DNA from: Gordionus sp. m RMFG-2023
Taxonomy: Eukaryota; Nematomorpha; Gordioida; Chordodea; Parachordodidae
Length of the DNA: 64,000 nt
Assembly (NCBI RefSeq): GCF_954871325.1
Contig: NC_088775.1
Coordinates: 92,398,334-92,462,333 of the forward strand
Direction: 5' to 3'
Shown here: positions 46,330-58,339 of the stretch, piece after piece
How the letters are laid out: each line of letters begins with the position of its first letter
How positions within the stretch are numbered: position 1 is the stretch's first letter
Program-made: the position numbers and the translations under genes
The notes under the pieces: generated by a model
The model's database searches: none
What the model saw: the letters and a program-made list of their open reading frames with translations, nothing else
Told to the model about the DNA's origin: nothing

Positions 46330-46850
46330 TTTAACGTATAAAATATCTTGAACCTCCTTTGGAATATGGCAATATATTTAAAAAAAATATATATTAATTT
46401 ATCCCAAGGATTCAAGGTATATAATTCCAACAGATGAACCAATCTTACTCTAATAAAACATTCCCTTATATTTCATTCTCGTATTTACTTTTAAAATCGT
46501 TATTTGCAATTGATATGTTTATATATATATTATAATATTTACTCTTTTAATTTATAGAAAGATGGAAGAAATAAAACGTCGTTTCTAATGAAGTTTCTTT
46601 GATAAATCATATATTTTTATTATTAATATTATACTTTTTTTTATTATAATCTATATATCAAATAAAATTATATGAAAATTAACATATCAAATATAAAATA
46701 AAATAAAACCTTTATCCTATAAAAAAAACGGAGGTGGGACTACAAGTTCCCAAAAAAAACACATGAATTATTTTATTTTAAAATAGTAATTTGTAGATTT
46801 TGTTTTAAAAAATAATATTCTTTAGGTTCTGATGTGAGGGCTCTTATCTT
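46330..46850. repeat. Dispersed element G, longest copy
   Basis: Left part matches 32260-32440, right part matches 36781-37032 without the microsatellite. Non-coding. Confidence 0.65.
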
Positions 46851-47014
46851 GTTGCCAATATTTTTTTAAAAATTTTAAAGTTCAGCTTGACATATGTCCA
46901 AGAAAAAGATAACGATTGGTATAAAAATATTATTTTTTAATTCGGAATATTTAATTGTTTTTTTTTCTCTGCTATATCAACCGGATTAGAATTTATATTT
47001 TTTGGAAAAAAAAA

Positions 47015-47140
47015 GATACGCATGCGAAGTCCCAAATTAAGGATTTCCTTAAAAACCAAGCCACGGAAGTTAAGCCATCTGGTCTTAGGCCATCATCTAA
47101 TTAAAAATTAGTAGGCTCCAGGATGTTTAGTATTCGGGCC
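47015..47140 (+). repeat. Left direct repeat (possible LTR) of retroelement
   Basis: GTCCCAAATTAAGGATTTCC, AGTTAAGCCATCTGGTCTTA, GGCCATCATC and GGCTCCAGGATGTTTAG(TA) have counterparts in the same order at 49935-50075. The copies are diverged; termini cannot be fixed. Confidence 0.45.
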
Positions 47141-47439
47141 TTGGTAAGAGTATGGCTAATAGCTAAATTAATTGCTGCATGCCTTGCATGTCTACCTTGA
47201 CTATGTATATATACAATTTAGACCATGTCTTCCTTTGGAGTCAACTAATATTTTTCATTTGATGCATGTATGTGGTTGAACTATGTTATATCCAATTCGA
47301 TGGCCTATGGCAACTCTTAATTGTTCATCTGATAAGTGGTTACCTAGGTTACGACTTGGTTGCTTCCAACCATTCATAACCACTAGTGCAGTCAGCATTC
47401 TGTAATAGTTGAATATACTCCAAAGGGGGTTTGATGAGA

Positions 47440-48480
47440 TTATTTCAAAAAAATTTTTAATTAAAAGTTATTTGGTCACGGAGAATCAACCCAGCGGTTC
47501 CCGAAATGAGACACAAACGGACCAGCTTGCTTGAGATCAAAAACACAGCAGTAGGAGACATCTTTTGACAGGGGCAAGAAAGGTAAGTAGAAGGGCTAGA
47601 GAAGCAAAACACCTCTCTACCTAATTCTTCATCTTCTCCTACTATCTCTATCACTAACCTTTTCTCATTTTCTCCTTCTAATTCCCAAAGACCCTTTTTC
47701 AAGATCAACCCATACCCTCTTTTTAGGGCCCCGGGAACTGAAGGAATCCGGGATCCTAAAATCGGCCAACCGATACAAAGGGGATAACCAGATCAATTTC
47801 CTGATTTCTCAAAATATGATAAACAATTATCTAAAGAAACTGAGTCGCCGGCTGTTCTCCCCCAATGACCCGCAAAGTTCTGACGACTCAAGCCTAGATA
47901 ATCAATCCATTCCCTCCTTCTCGTCAGAACCGGTCCCTGCCAATCAACAACAGTAGTCAACATCAGACATTGTCTGGTACATGTCTGAAGATTCCGATCC
48001 AATAATGGCTAAATAGACAACCCTTCTACAACATCCGTGTCTTCCGATAGTAACAATGATTCGAAAGCAGAGGCAATGCCTATGGTGGGGTCCTTAGAAA
48101 ACTCGCTTTTCGGTGATTACAACTATTCTGGTGCGCTATAGGTGGGATCCACATTTCTCCTGATAATGAACGACATCCACACCGGATCTGCACAGACTAG
48201 GATCTCGCCTGTGGCCCCACCCTAAAAAAATCCTCAGCCAAGCTTACTGTGGGGCCGCTAATCTCCAATTTCACCCGCGCACTGGATACCAGGGGACTTA
48301 ATCCCAGGCAGGACAATGCAAGAATACGGGATAACGGAAGGAGATACTTCAGGCATAACCATAGCTATGCACTTGCTAGTAGATTGGCTTAATAATCTCC
48401 CAATTACTTGCTAAAACATTATAAGCTCTATTGCGCCGACAAACCCCTCTCTACATTATCTAAATTGGACAGATTCTCTA
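47440..48480 (+). pseudogene. Degenerate gag-like region of LTR-type element
   Basis: Less AT-rich DNA with interrupted frames rich in Ser, Asp, Gln and Pro (for example DDSSLDNQSIPSFSSEPV near 47880 and SSDSNNDSKAEAMPM near 48043). Its position before the RT suggests a gag-type region; no zinc knuckle or protease motif was found. Confidence 0.4.
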
Positions 48481-49628
48481 GGGTCATCAGCGACTTCTCC
48501 GAAATGTCAAAGAACTTCATTCAATATTTGTTCCGTCTCAATCCATGCCCATGATGTCAGGCCGACTCGAAAGAGCAAGATACGATTGCAAAATAGACAT
48601 CATATCAGCGTTCTTCTCTACACCATTATCACACCGCATTATAGGCGATTCTTTGACGGCTCCAAGGGCGATCGTACAGATACACGGTACTCCCAATGGG
48701 TCCATCTTTCAGCCCCTACTACTTACAATCAATTATCCTGAATGAGTGTGACAAGGTGGTTAAAAATGACAGCTACAAATGTTTACCTCGACGACATCTT
48801 AATATAAGAAAACAGTGAGCTTGATGTCAAATGGTCTATAAGGTCCCTAAGATCTACCTTTGAAAGATAGAGATTATAACTAGCAATAGAATCGGTACTG
48901 GATCCCACACCATATAATATCTACCTAGGAATCCTTATCAATTAACAAGCCAAGAGACTAACAGCAGACAACGACACTATCAAACGCCATTCGTACCAAC
49001 ACCTACACGTGGGTCGACTATTGGCGGTAAGGGCTTTGGGTATAGTTAACTACTTTCCCTATACCATCACGGAGATGTCACAAAAATTCTCGCTATATTA
49101 CAACACCAAGAATAACCACCAGACCAGTGGTTGACACCTACGTAGCCTTCGAAAAGACCCAGATTATCATGGACGCACTAAAGCCCTGTCAACATCCGAT
49201 ACTCAGCCAGCAACGCAGCTTATACGGATGCTTCCGATGCGCAGATAAGAATCTCGTTCTGTGGTATCGACAACCTATCGGTCACATACCAAGAAGCGAT
49301 TCTCATATTTAATATATCCGATCACGCCATCCTCAATGCCAAGGAAATCATGGCCGTAATGGGAGCTTGCGAGCTATCAACCAATGGGGAGCGCCTCCAG
49401 TTATCTTCACGGATTTCGGTAGCATACTAAGTATTCAAAAAAAGGGGGTTCAAGGTCCCCCTCCATTGTAATAGTCATAACACAGATATTCAGAAAGCTC
49501 GGATTATCAAACGTCAAGGGCCTAAGTCAAAATTTACATTGCCAACTGACGATAAGCCTGCAGACGAGACATCACGTATATGGATCGGTGACAGATCAGC
49601 CCTCACGCTCTTCACTCAACCAAACTAG
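48480..49628 (+). pseudogene. Degenerate reverse transcriptase-RNase H of LTR-type retroelement
   Basis: RT motifs appear in order in shifting frames: RVISDFSEMSKNF (48480-48530), CKIDIISAFFSTPLS (from about 48587), YTVLPMGPSFSP (from about 48680), the catalytic VYLDDILI (from about 48782), then LGILIN. RNase H follows: YTDASDAQIRIS (from about 49215), ILNAKEIMAV, VIFTDFGSIL (from about 49398) and the DDKPADETSR end motif (49548-49577), stop at 49628. Order and motifs are those of LTR/DIRS-type pol genes. At least four frameshifts and stops make it dead. No integrase was recognised downstream. Confidence 0.8.
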
Positions 49629-49934
49629 CCTTAGGTCTCTTTTACTTTTCTTTCGTATTTACGTTAACTTGTCACACACCTTACCTCAAAATTTTTTTTG
49701 ACATAACAATAATAATGCTATAAGAATGATAAAAGCCCTAAAGGCCAAGAGATTCAGTTGATTTTTACTCCGTATCATTTATAGCGAATAGGGCTCTAGT
49801 AGAGGTTCTTTTCTTGAATAACCGGGATACAGACCTGTTCCCCTTCCTATTGCTGCTTACAAACATTTCTTTCTCTTTTCTTTTTTAAAACTAAAAGTTC
49901 AATATAGGATTCAAATGTTTGTATCTTTATTTTC
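49629..49934. other. 3' part of retroelement, no coding sense
   Basis: AT-rich DNA between the RNase H end and the right direct repeat; integrase or tyrosine recombinase motifs were not seen. Confidence 0.4.
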
Positions 49935-50075
49935 TGAGCCGACGCATGTATAATCCCATAATCCCAAATTAGAGACTTGCTCTTTACTCAGGGCGTCAGT
50001 AGTTAGACCATCATGGCTTAAATCATCCTCAGTTGAAAAACTGCTGGTTTCCAGAATTTTAGGAATACGATTCTT
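49935..50075 (+). repeat. Right direct repeat (possible LTR) of retroelement
   Basis: ATCCCAAATTAGAGACTTGC, AGTTAGACCATCATGGCTTA, AATCATCCTCAGTTGAAAAA and GGTTTCCAGAATTTTAGGAA match the left repeat with many changes. Confidence 0.45.
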
Positions 50076-50495
50076 CTTTTTTTTTAATGCAAAATTTAGA
50101 AAATCCAAATTTTACCATTTACAAAAGTTTATTTATTTTTTTTTTAAATTTAAAAAAAATTAAATAAAGATAGACGAAAATTTTGTCCAGATCCGTGTGC
50201 TTAAATAGCTTAATATTTAGGATTTAGATTAATTAAAGTTTCATATATTTTTAATTTAATGCTATCTCCGGACAAATGGTGCAAGATAATTAGAATAAAT
50301 CGATTTTATTTTCAAATTAATTATAAAATCTAAATAAAATATTTAGAAAAATTTAGAAAAATTTAGAAAATTTCACCCTTTTTTTAAAATAAATATTTTA
50401 TTGTCACATTGTAAAACCATATTTAAATTTTTTGCTTAAAAATGATTGTGTGTGTTTTTTTATGTTTTTCACCGAATAATTCTAAGAGTTAAAAT

Positions 50496-50692
50496 TAGTG
50501 TTGCTAAACGGTTCGGTTTGAGCCGATTTTTAAAAACCGGCTAACCAAATATTTTGGCCAGAAAAGTATTGTCTAACCCTAGAGATTTCTAATAGATGTT
50601 CTAACCTCTGTGTCACCTATGAGCAAAATGTTAAGGTTTACATAATAATTTTTCTAATAAAATATTTGAGATTGCCGTTTATAACAACACTA
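50496..50692. mobile_element. Family B hAT-like element, full length
   Basis: TAGTGTTGCTAAACGGTTCG, GTTTGAGCCGATTTTTAAAA, ACCGGCTAACCAAATATTTT ... TTGCCGTTTATAACAACACTA. Target duplication not clear. Confidence 0.8.
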
Positions 50693-51308
50693 GTTTTAGA
50701 ATATCTCAGTTGCCAGGAATCTTTTGGGTGTGTGTGTAGGGGAAAAAAATACATCTATATCTATCGTATTCCTTCGTTTTAATGTATTTGTAGTAGACGA
50801 TATACTAATAACCATCAAGGAACAATTTTATCTTTCAAATTATGAATTTTATTTTATTGTGAATATGATTTCGAGTTTGACTTTTCATGGGGGTTAGTAT
50901 GAGCTTTTTGTGGGTTATTTTTTTTTTTAAATGGAAAAAAAAATTATATTAGAAAAAAAGAAAGAACTAATGAATGATGAAATCATTAATATATTTAACG
51001 AGAATCTGTCCTTAGCCGTTATGTAGAAAAATAAACAAACTTAGGTTGTGTGCTTCAGTTAGATTGTTATATGTAAAAGACAAATATTGAAGTGAGTGCA
51101 ACAAGCTATGTTATATAATAAATGTCTCTAAAAGCTTTAGTGGTTGTCCCACGTAATTCTCTCTTTGGGAAGATAGATCTTTGTCGCAATTTTAATCGGT
51201 TCATTATTTAGTTTAAATTGTCGATAAAATTTCACTAATTTTACGTAATCCATATTACATTATGGCTAATTTTTTTATGAGATGAAGAAGTCGCAATAAT
51301 ATATATAT
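50693..51308. other. AT-rich stretch, no gene seen
   Basis: No recognised features between the two family B elements. Confidence 0.45.
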
Positions 51309-51316
51309 AACTTTTC

Positions 51317-51539
51317 TAGTGTTGCTAAAAGGCCTCATTTTGAGTATTTTGAAAAACGGCTCGCTCAATATTTTATCTTAGAAACGTATTATGCGACCCT
51401 AAGGATTTTGCTCGTAAGCGACACAGAGGTTTGAACATCTATTAGAAATCTCTAGGGTTAGACAATAGTTTTTCTAGCCAAAATATTGAGTTAGCCGGTT
51501 TTTAAAAATCTAATCGAATCGAGCGGGTTAACAACACTA
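51317..51539. mobile_element. Family B hAT-like element with 8-bp duplication
   Basis: 223 bp, TAGTGTTGCTAAAAGGCCTC to GGGTTAACAACACTA, flanked by AACTTTTC (51309-51316) and AACTTTTT (51540-51547). The best-preserved copy; arms pair (TTTTGAAAAACGGCTCGCTC against GAGTTAGCCGGTTTTTAAAA). Confidence 0.85.
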
Positions 51540-51547
51540 AACTTTTT

Positions 51548-52462
51548 AACGATATATATAAATAATATTCTGTTTTGTATCTCAAAAAAAGCTCCTCACG
51601 GAAAAGCTCATCCTTCCCACGGCTGTAGTTCATCTTTTTCCCAGACATAAAAATAAATATGTGGAATAAACTGGGATATGCTATTGATTGAATATGATCA
51701 AGCAAGCAATTTTTTATTTTTATTGACATTCGACCTTTTAGGGCTCATAGACTCCCCTGTTTACCCTACTAATCCAGAGAGTCTATAACTTTTGTTAATC
51801 TTTGTCCTTAGCTGATGCCAATCTTGGGCTATTTTTTTCTTATTTTGTCAATAATGAACTTTTCTATAAACTTACTCTGTACGAAAAAAGGTTTGAAGTA
51901 AATACTAAATTTCTCAATTAATTATCGACAGTTTCAGAGAAAAGCAATGCTTCTAGAAGATTGGCTTAGTTCCCTCTTGGGGTGATAAATATCTTTGGTT
52001 GTCGAAATTTGATAAATATCACTTAATATAACGCAAAACCAGATATTTTGACTCCATAATCATCTCTTCTGGCATGATGTCAATTTGGGAATTTTTTCTC
52101 TATTTATTTTGCTATTAATTCCTTATCCTTTGTAAACCATCTACATAACCAAAGCAATTTATATTTATTAATTAAAAAACTATATATGATAAAGTTATAA
52201 TATAAATTTTAAAAAACTTATCCTACTTCAAAATGGAAACTTCATAGATTTCATATTTTTAACATGTGTGGTTCATCACAAGTATTGATAGAGGAATTAT
52301 TTAAGTAGCAAATGGGAGAGCAAATTAAAATATTTAGCTATCATTCTGGCAATGATGCCCAAATATTAGCAATTATTAATTAAATTTATTTTATCTAATA
52401 ATCATTTTCTTTATATACTCTCTATAATATACAATTATGAGTATTAATTAGTGATAAAATAG
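51548..52462. other. AT-rich stretch, no gene seen
   Basis: Short open frames without motifs. No repeat family recognised. Confidence 0.45.
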
Positions 52463-52566
<104 letters not shown>

Positions 52567-52924
52567 AGAATAATGCCTTCAGTTGCTATTTAATCGTTGA
52601 CCAAAATATTATACCTTATTTACAGGTCATATGGCTATAACATTCATAAAATTTTAATGAAACACTAAACATTAACATAAGATTCTTGGTGTTAGAGCTT
52701 CCGATTGTTATTCCGACTTTAATTAGAATTAATAATGGTATTAAATATTTTTTTAAAAAAGCTAAATAATATCCAGGAGAAAAATCAGAAAATAACTAAT
52801 TCAAAATTTATAAAAATTTTTTAAATTTACTTTATTATATATGTATATACTAAAAGAATTTTATTTGTATAGAAGATTTCTAATTCATATCATGGTTAAT
52901 TCAGCAACAACTTTCGCCAAATTT

Positions 52925-53072
<148 letters not shown>

Positions 53073-53214
53073 TTCTTTATTTGTTTGATAGCATAATAAT
53101 AAAATAAAATTTAAGTAATATTTACAAAAAAAACATCTAATAATCATTTTAGGAAAAAACTCCACTAAGAATAATATTTAATATACATTTAACTGGCATA
53201 TAAATTCGTTTAAT

Positions 53215-53220
53215 TTTATT
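53215..53220 (-). terminator. AATAAA poly(A) signal, GT gene 5
   Basis: AATAAA on the - strand 18 nt after the stop, placed as in genes 3 and 4. Confidence 0.6.
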
Positions 53221-53237
53221 CAAGATTATTTTATCCA

Positions 53238-54680
53238 TCATACGAAAAATCTTTCGTGGCGATTGTGCCCTATCAACGTTTTATTCCAATACTTTTTCAT
53301 ATTTTCTCTACTAGCGCCATTGCCATTGAGTATATATTTTAATTTCGAGGAGGTCACCCAAGGCGGATCGTCCATGGCACCAAGCTGATCTTCCTTCAGC
53401 CATAAATTTAAAGTATCTTCCTCGTGATGAATCGTATTTTGTATATCTATCATAAGCGTTCCAGTCATTCGCGCTAATTTTCCGGTCACGTGAGCGTCAT
53501 CTATGAAGAAATACGGCTGGGTAAAATAAGCTTTGTAAAGTTTGTAAGCCGTAGGTGGGGTCAATATCATAACCATGCCTACACAAAAGGGTTCGTAATA
53601 ATTTCCTATATATTCTTTTTCGGTGGCATACCATTTGTAACTGGGACTGCGTAAAACTATCGTGTTAAACTTGACGGCGCAAAAAAATATGTCTCTTAGA
53701 CGTTTCGTATTTCCGAATAACTCTCTATATTCTCTGGAGATTTCTGGATCCGTGTCAAAGATAGTGTACGATTTTTGTTCACAATTTGTATCTTGAGAAG
53801 AGTTTGGATTCATATTCTCATCATTGGTGAGCGAATTAGCTGCATGATTACTCATGAAGCTATCACGCAGCTTTAGGTCGTTGATGACGAAGTCAAAGGT
53901 TTCTAAAGATAGAATATCAGTCTGATTATTAATGTACGGTAATAACCTTTCTTTCGGTCTAATTTTGTCTATATTCTGAATCAAGTAAGAGCCATATGTT
54001 TTATCAAAGTAGTCTAAGGTAGTGATGACCTGAAAAATATCTGTATAGTAATCGTCGTCTAATTTGAGTATGAATTTGGCGTGAGGACAATAATATGAGA
54101 TCCATTTAAAACCCATCGTTATTTTATAAGTCATATTTCGGTACGCGTCTACGAATGAGGCTTGAACAATATCGCCGTAGATTTTACTCTCATTGGTTAT
54201 TTGGGTTTGAATTGATGGGTCAAGAGTCGTTCCTACTACGAATACGAGACGAATTTTATAATTGAAGTACTCCTTAACAGAACCGTACGTTTCTCTAATT
54301 GATTCCCTCAAATCAAAATGGTTTGGACTTGTGTGTATCATCGTTATGATGAATATATCCTCGGGTCTTCTCGCATCTTTTTGAGACAGGGGATCTAACG
54401 ATTCATCTGCCACCTTTGCATAACACATGTTTTCGGGATTGATTAGAAATTCGAAATCCTGAGGTAAATCTTTCAGCGACGCACTCTTTTCCAAAAAAAA
54501 TCCGTTTAACATGGTGTAATTAGATTTTAGCTGTTGTAGACATTCATCATTTTTTGGTGGAAGATGAAAATTGTTACGATTCTGTTTTAAAGTGGTATTT
54601 CGATTAAAAAATAACAATGTAACTAAACATAACAGCGAGCAAGTAACAACTAAAACTCTTATACCTTTCTTCAAATTCAT
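53238..54680 (-). CDS. GT31 beta-1,3-glycosyltransferase-like protein, GT gene 5
   Basis: 480 aa. Membrane segment about 7-25; LRESIRETYGS (124-134); LVFVVG (145-150); YGDIVQASF (168-176, keeping the Tyr that genes 3 and 4 replace by His); KWISYYCP (192-199); metal-binding DDD (208-210); WYATEKEY (350-357); EPFCVG (363-368); DDAHVTG (394-400); YWNKTL near the C-terminus. First 30 residues and last 60 follow gene 3, residues 230-425 follow gene 4 almost exactly. One residue is inserted at about 277 (MSNHAAN against MNHAAN). No intron; intact. Flanks match genes 3 and 4 on both sides, but the 5' flank is broken by a family T MITE 150 bp before the ATG. Predicted Golgi type II enzyme; substrate unknown. 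Confidence 0.95.
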   Translation of the reverse strand: MNLKKGIRVLVVTCSLLCLVTLLFFNRNTTLKQNRNNFHLPPKNDECLQQLKSNYTMLNGFFLEKSASLKDLPQDFEFLINPENMCYAKVADESLDPLSQKDARRPEDIFIITMIHTSPNHFDLRESIRETYGSVKEYFNYKIRLVFVVGTTLDPSIQTQITNESKIYGDIVQASFVDAYRNMTYKITMGFKWISYYCPHAKFILKLDDDYYTDIFQVITTLDYFDKTYGSYLIQNIDKIRPKERLLPYINNQTDILSLETFDFVINDLKLRDSFMSNHAANSLTNDENMNPNSSQDTNCEQKSYTIFDTDPEISREYRELFGNTKRLRDIFFCAVKFNTIVLRSPSYKWYATEKEYIGNYYEPFCVGMVMILTPPTAYKLYKAYFTQPYFFIDDAHVTGKLARMTGTLMIDIQNTIHHEEDTLNLWLKEDQLGAMDDPPWVTSSKLKYILNGNGASRENMKKYWNKTLIGHNRHERFFV

Positions 54681-54774
54681 GAGGAATGCACAGATGTTCC
54701 AACCTACGAATAATGGATTATTTTTATGGTTCAGTAAACAAACATGTATGTTTTAAAGTAAAAAAAACTCTAAA

Positions 54775-54830
54775 GAATAAAATGTGTGTAAAGCCTTAAA
54801 ATATTCCAACGCCAGTATATAAATCTATCC
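54775..54830 (-). promoter_or_regulatory. Conserved core promoter candidate, GT gene 5
   Basis: Gene-strand order GATTTATATACTGGCGTTGG, AATATTTTAAGGCTTTACAC, about 95-150 bp before the ATG, as for genes 3 and 4. The MITE starts directly upstream, so anything farther out in the ancestral promoter has been moved about 340 bp away. Confidence 0.45.
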
Positions 54831-55168
54831 CAATGACATATATTAATACCTAGACTGACGATTCATTCCTTCATTTAAAATGCAATTTTTAAGCGACGGT
54901 TGAGTGCGAATCAGCTGGAGCCGCCATTTTGGTAACACGTATAGTAAATTATTCTCGTGTTAAAAACTCTACTATTAAATTGATAACTTGCTTTCTTATT
55001 ATCTCTCGATGATCAGGTGATTATTTAAATAAAGTTTGCATCAGATTATAGGAATTAAAATTTTTAACAATTATTTACTATAACCAAGATGGCGTCTCCA
55101 GCTGATTCGCATTGATGTTACACTTTTAAATGAATGAATCGTCAGTCTAGGTATTATATATGTCATTG
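54831..55168. mobile_element. Family T MITE, copy 3, in the GT gene 5 5' flank
   Basis: CAATGACATATATTAATACC, TAGACTGACGATTCATTCCT on the left; GAATGAATCGTCAGTCTAGG, TATTATATATGTCATTG on the right. Inner arms GCGAATCAGCTGGAGCCGCC and AAGATGGCGTCTCCAGCTGA. Genes 3 and 4 lack it at this place, so it inserted after the duplications. Confidence 0.87.
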
Positions 55169-55460
55169 ACTTTTCCATATAGGCTATCCAAATATGGTAA
55201 AAATAGTTCAATGATTTCTCTAAGAAAATACAATGATATTTTTAAAAAAAAAAATTTTTTATTTTGTCTATCCTAAAATCAGATATTCAACTTAAACATC
55301 TATTCGCGTAATGCCAATCATGATTGCCGGGTTTATTTATGTATAAAATCCTGATCCCATATGGGTACCTAGGAGAAGGAAGGGCAAGAGAAATCCCTCC
55401 CCCCTTCTTAAATAAACCAAGCTCACCCCATCCCCTCAGCAACTCCCTCAATATACAATT
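55169..55460. other. Outer 5' flank of GT gene 5
   Basis: CATATAGGCTATCCAAATAT and GTAATGCCAATCATGATTGC continue the match to the gene 4 flank (43315-43460), so the duplicated unit reaches at least 450 bp upstream apart from the MITE. Confidence 0.55.
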
Positions 55461-57460
55461 ATATGACTGTTAAGTTAAAATTGAAAGATAAATATTAGTA
55501 AAAAATAAATAACTTTCTTAAATAACGAACGACTTATCATTCAAAATTTTCAGGAATAAAAAAATTGAATAATCTAAATTATTCGAATAAGAATCAAAGG
55601 CGTAGTGTAAGTGGACCTAAAGACCTTTAAATAAAATTTATTTTTTATAAAAAAAAACTGACCAACTATCTCCACTTACCGAAATCCAGAAGCTTCACTA
55701 GGGAGGGGGCCCAAGGGCTCGAGCCCCTTAAGAATTTGAATAGCCGCCCTGAAGCAAAATAATTTTTATGATAGCCACCTGGAAGATTTCTTTTATAATT
55801 CCATTAAGTATTATATATAGATATGATTTTATTATTTAAAAATTAATGAGGATATCTAAAATTTTTATTAAATGAGTACGATTTTAATTATTAGATTATA
55901 TTAATACATAAAAATTATAATTTTTAATATGTCAGCTGCTTGCAATCAAATTCTGTTGTTAAAGATGGAATATCAATATCATTCATAATGTCTAAATATC
56001 AAAATTAGCATTTTGGAGCTTATTTGAATTTTTATTATATTTAAATTATTTTATAACCCTAATTAAATAAATATAATCATTTATTAATTGAAAAATAACA
56101 AATTTAATATTGTAATCAGCCGAGTTCAAAATCACTAATTCATTTTTAAATTTAATTACTATGCTTGTTAGATTTTTACAAGGTCAAAACAAGAGACATT
56201 TAATAATCCTCTATTATATAGAATTATTTAGAAAATATTAGGTAAAATGCCACTTTTACAAATATATTTGACAGTTATAGAATATATTACAGTTAATATT
56301 TTAATAGACCTTACCAATCAATGCTTTTGATAATAAATATAGGTAACAATTTGCATTCAATTCTTTAGCGCCATCTATTTTTAAAAAAAATATGAATTAA
56401 AAATAAAAATTTTTATTCATCCCATTATGGATGTAATCCTTATTAGATATCATTTTTTCCTTCTCTTTTATTACGTGAAAAACTTTTTCTTCTTTAAAAA
56501 ACAGTTTTGAGTTAAATTTTTATTACGTGTATGGCTTTCATCAATATCACTCTGGTCCTCATTTTCTAGTTACTAAATGATTCACATCTAATATGGCATC
56601 CTTACAGTGTAAATAACTCAAGGCTTCAGTATTTTTGCATAATTATCTCTTCTAAAGATTTCTTAATGTTTTTGTTTTTATCAATCCATCTAACATAATA
56701 AATTCTGATATGAGTTTACATCGTGAGTATCATGGCTATGACTGCAAATTAACCAGAATCTATTATTTTTGTGGCTATGTAATTTAAGATTATTACCCAT
56801 ACTGCTGAGAGCAATTGCATAATTTAGGTAAGCAATAAATGGTCAACTGTCTAATCGTTTATATCTCATTAAAAAATGGAAAATAATCTTTTCGAAATTT
56901 AATATCTCACAATAATTACCTCTATTACTTATCTAACTTCCATTATGACATCTAAGAGGAAGTTCTAAGCAACATATAATTTGTATATTCTCTTCTTAAA
57001 TAATTAATGATTTGGTTGCCTACAAATTTTTCCTTATTAGTCAATTTTATAAGACATTGTCTATTAATAGTCAAGATTGGGACATAAATAATTCAACTTT
57101 TTTTAAAGAAGAATAATATATTAGAATATTTATTTTTTAAATTTTGGAAGTTATATAAATGAAGAAAATTTGCCATTCAATATTATTTTAGACCCCAAGG
57201 AAGATGGAAGAAAGGAATCCATCATTCAATAAATAAAAGTCTCATGTGAATTGGGATCAGAAATTTTGTGTTTAATAACTGGAATTTAGTATTATGATTG
57301 ATAGGTAGGAAGCAGTGGCGTAGCTACTGGGAGGGGGGGGGGGAAGGGGGCGAGTTTGTACCCCCCCCCCCAGAGCAAATTTTTTTTTTAGATTATACGT
57401 TTTAAGAGACTCATAAGTGACTTTATATCAAATAAATACCGTGAATATTTATATTTTTAT
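55461..57460. other. AT-rich stretch, no gene seen
   Basis: Two kilobases without recognised gene, RNA or repeat family. G-run and C-run (57334-57373) near the right end. Confidence 0.45.
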
Positions 57461-57461
57461 A

Positions 57462-57553
57462 GTTTTGATAGGCTTGAACGATATTTTTTTGGCTAAAATA
57501 TTGAGTTAGTTGTTTATAAAAATCGGCTCAAATCGAGTCGGTTAATAACACTA
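57462..57553. mobile_element. Family B element, right half
   Basis: TTTGATAGGCTTGAACGATA, GGCTAAAATATTGAGTTAGT, AATCGGCTCAAATCGAGTCG, GTTAATAACACTA. Left half missing. Confidence 0.6.
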
Positions 57554-57909
57554 TTTTAAATGATCAATAATTCTCAGGACTTTTATATTATAAGAAAAAA
57601 AAATAGATTTTTAAGATAAATCAGCCCGAAGGCCAGGCTTTTTTATGTATGGATCCCCTCTAAGGAAGATCCCTAGCTACACCACTGGGAAGAAGCGTAT
57701 CTGGGATGATGTTAGGAAAGAATATAGAATACATTTTGGATATAATTTTAAAAAAAAAAGGCATATGACTAACATACTCTTTGTAATATTATGTCCAATC
57801 AACTACAATGATGCTGGATTAATAATACCAAGCCTAAGATAGAATGATCATGAATCGATGCTTGGATCAATCGAGCTACGACTCACTAACCTTTATGAAT
57901 TAATGTCGA

Positions 57910-58022
57910 ATCAAGCTATGACCTAATCACAGTTAAAATTTAATGACAATCAACGGTGCATATCAATCAAGCTATGACCCAAGCACCTTTCAAATTAAAT
58001 GACAATCAACAGTATCATGACA
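57910..58022. repeat. Two imperfect ~60-bp tandem repeats
   Basis: TCAAGCTATGACC(T/C)AA then AAATT(T)AATGACAATCAAC(G/A)G occurs at about 57912 and 57969. A third decayed TCGAGCTACGACT starts at about 57870. Confidence 0.8.
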
Positions 58023-58339
58023 ACTATTACGGCATGGTTAAGAGTATGGAACTTTCTGGTCGATGAAAATAATTAATAACAATTTTGTGTAGAGATTTAC
58101 TTATATTTATATTTATATATACGTAAATTGTATTTTTTATCACAACTTGATTTCTCAAGAAAGAGTGACGTGTTGTCATCTATCAATTTGTAATTGACAT
58201 TCTATGGACGTTTTTTAAAATATATTTTCTAGAAAGATATATATATTAATATAAAAATTTGTATACTTTATTTTTAACTTAATCATGTTGTGATATGAAG
58301 AAATAAAGAAAAATATTGAGTTTTGTCATTTTGATAAAT

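Noticed and set aside
47060-47140. Resemblance of GGAAGTTAAGCC...GGTCTTAGGCC to 5S rRNA box sequences
   Set aside because: Only a short stretch fits and the other conserved 5S blocks are missing; the second copy at 49935 does not keep the resemblance.
47457-48002. Frames of 83 and 69 codons on the - strand
   Set aside because: Antisense to the degenerate retroelement, which reads on the + strand.
57645-57842. 65-codon frame on the + strand
   Set aside because: AT-driven composition, no motif, and it begins beside a family B fragment.
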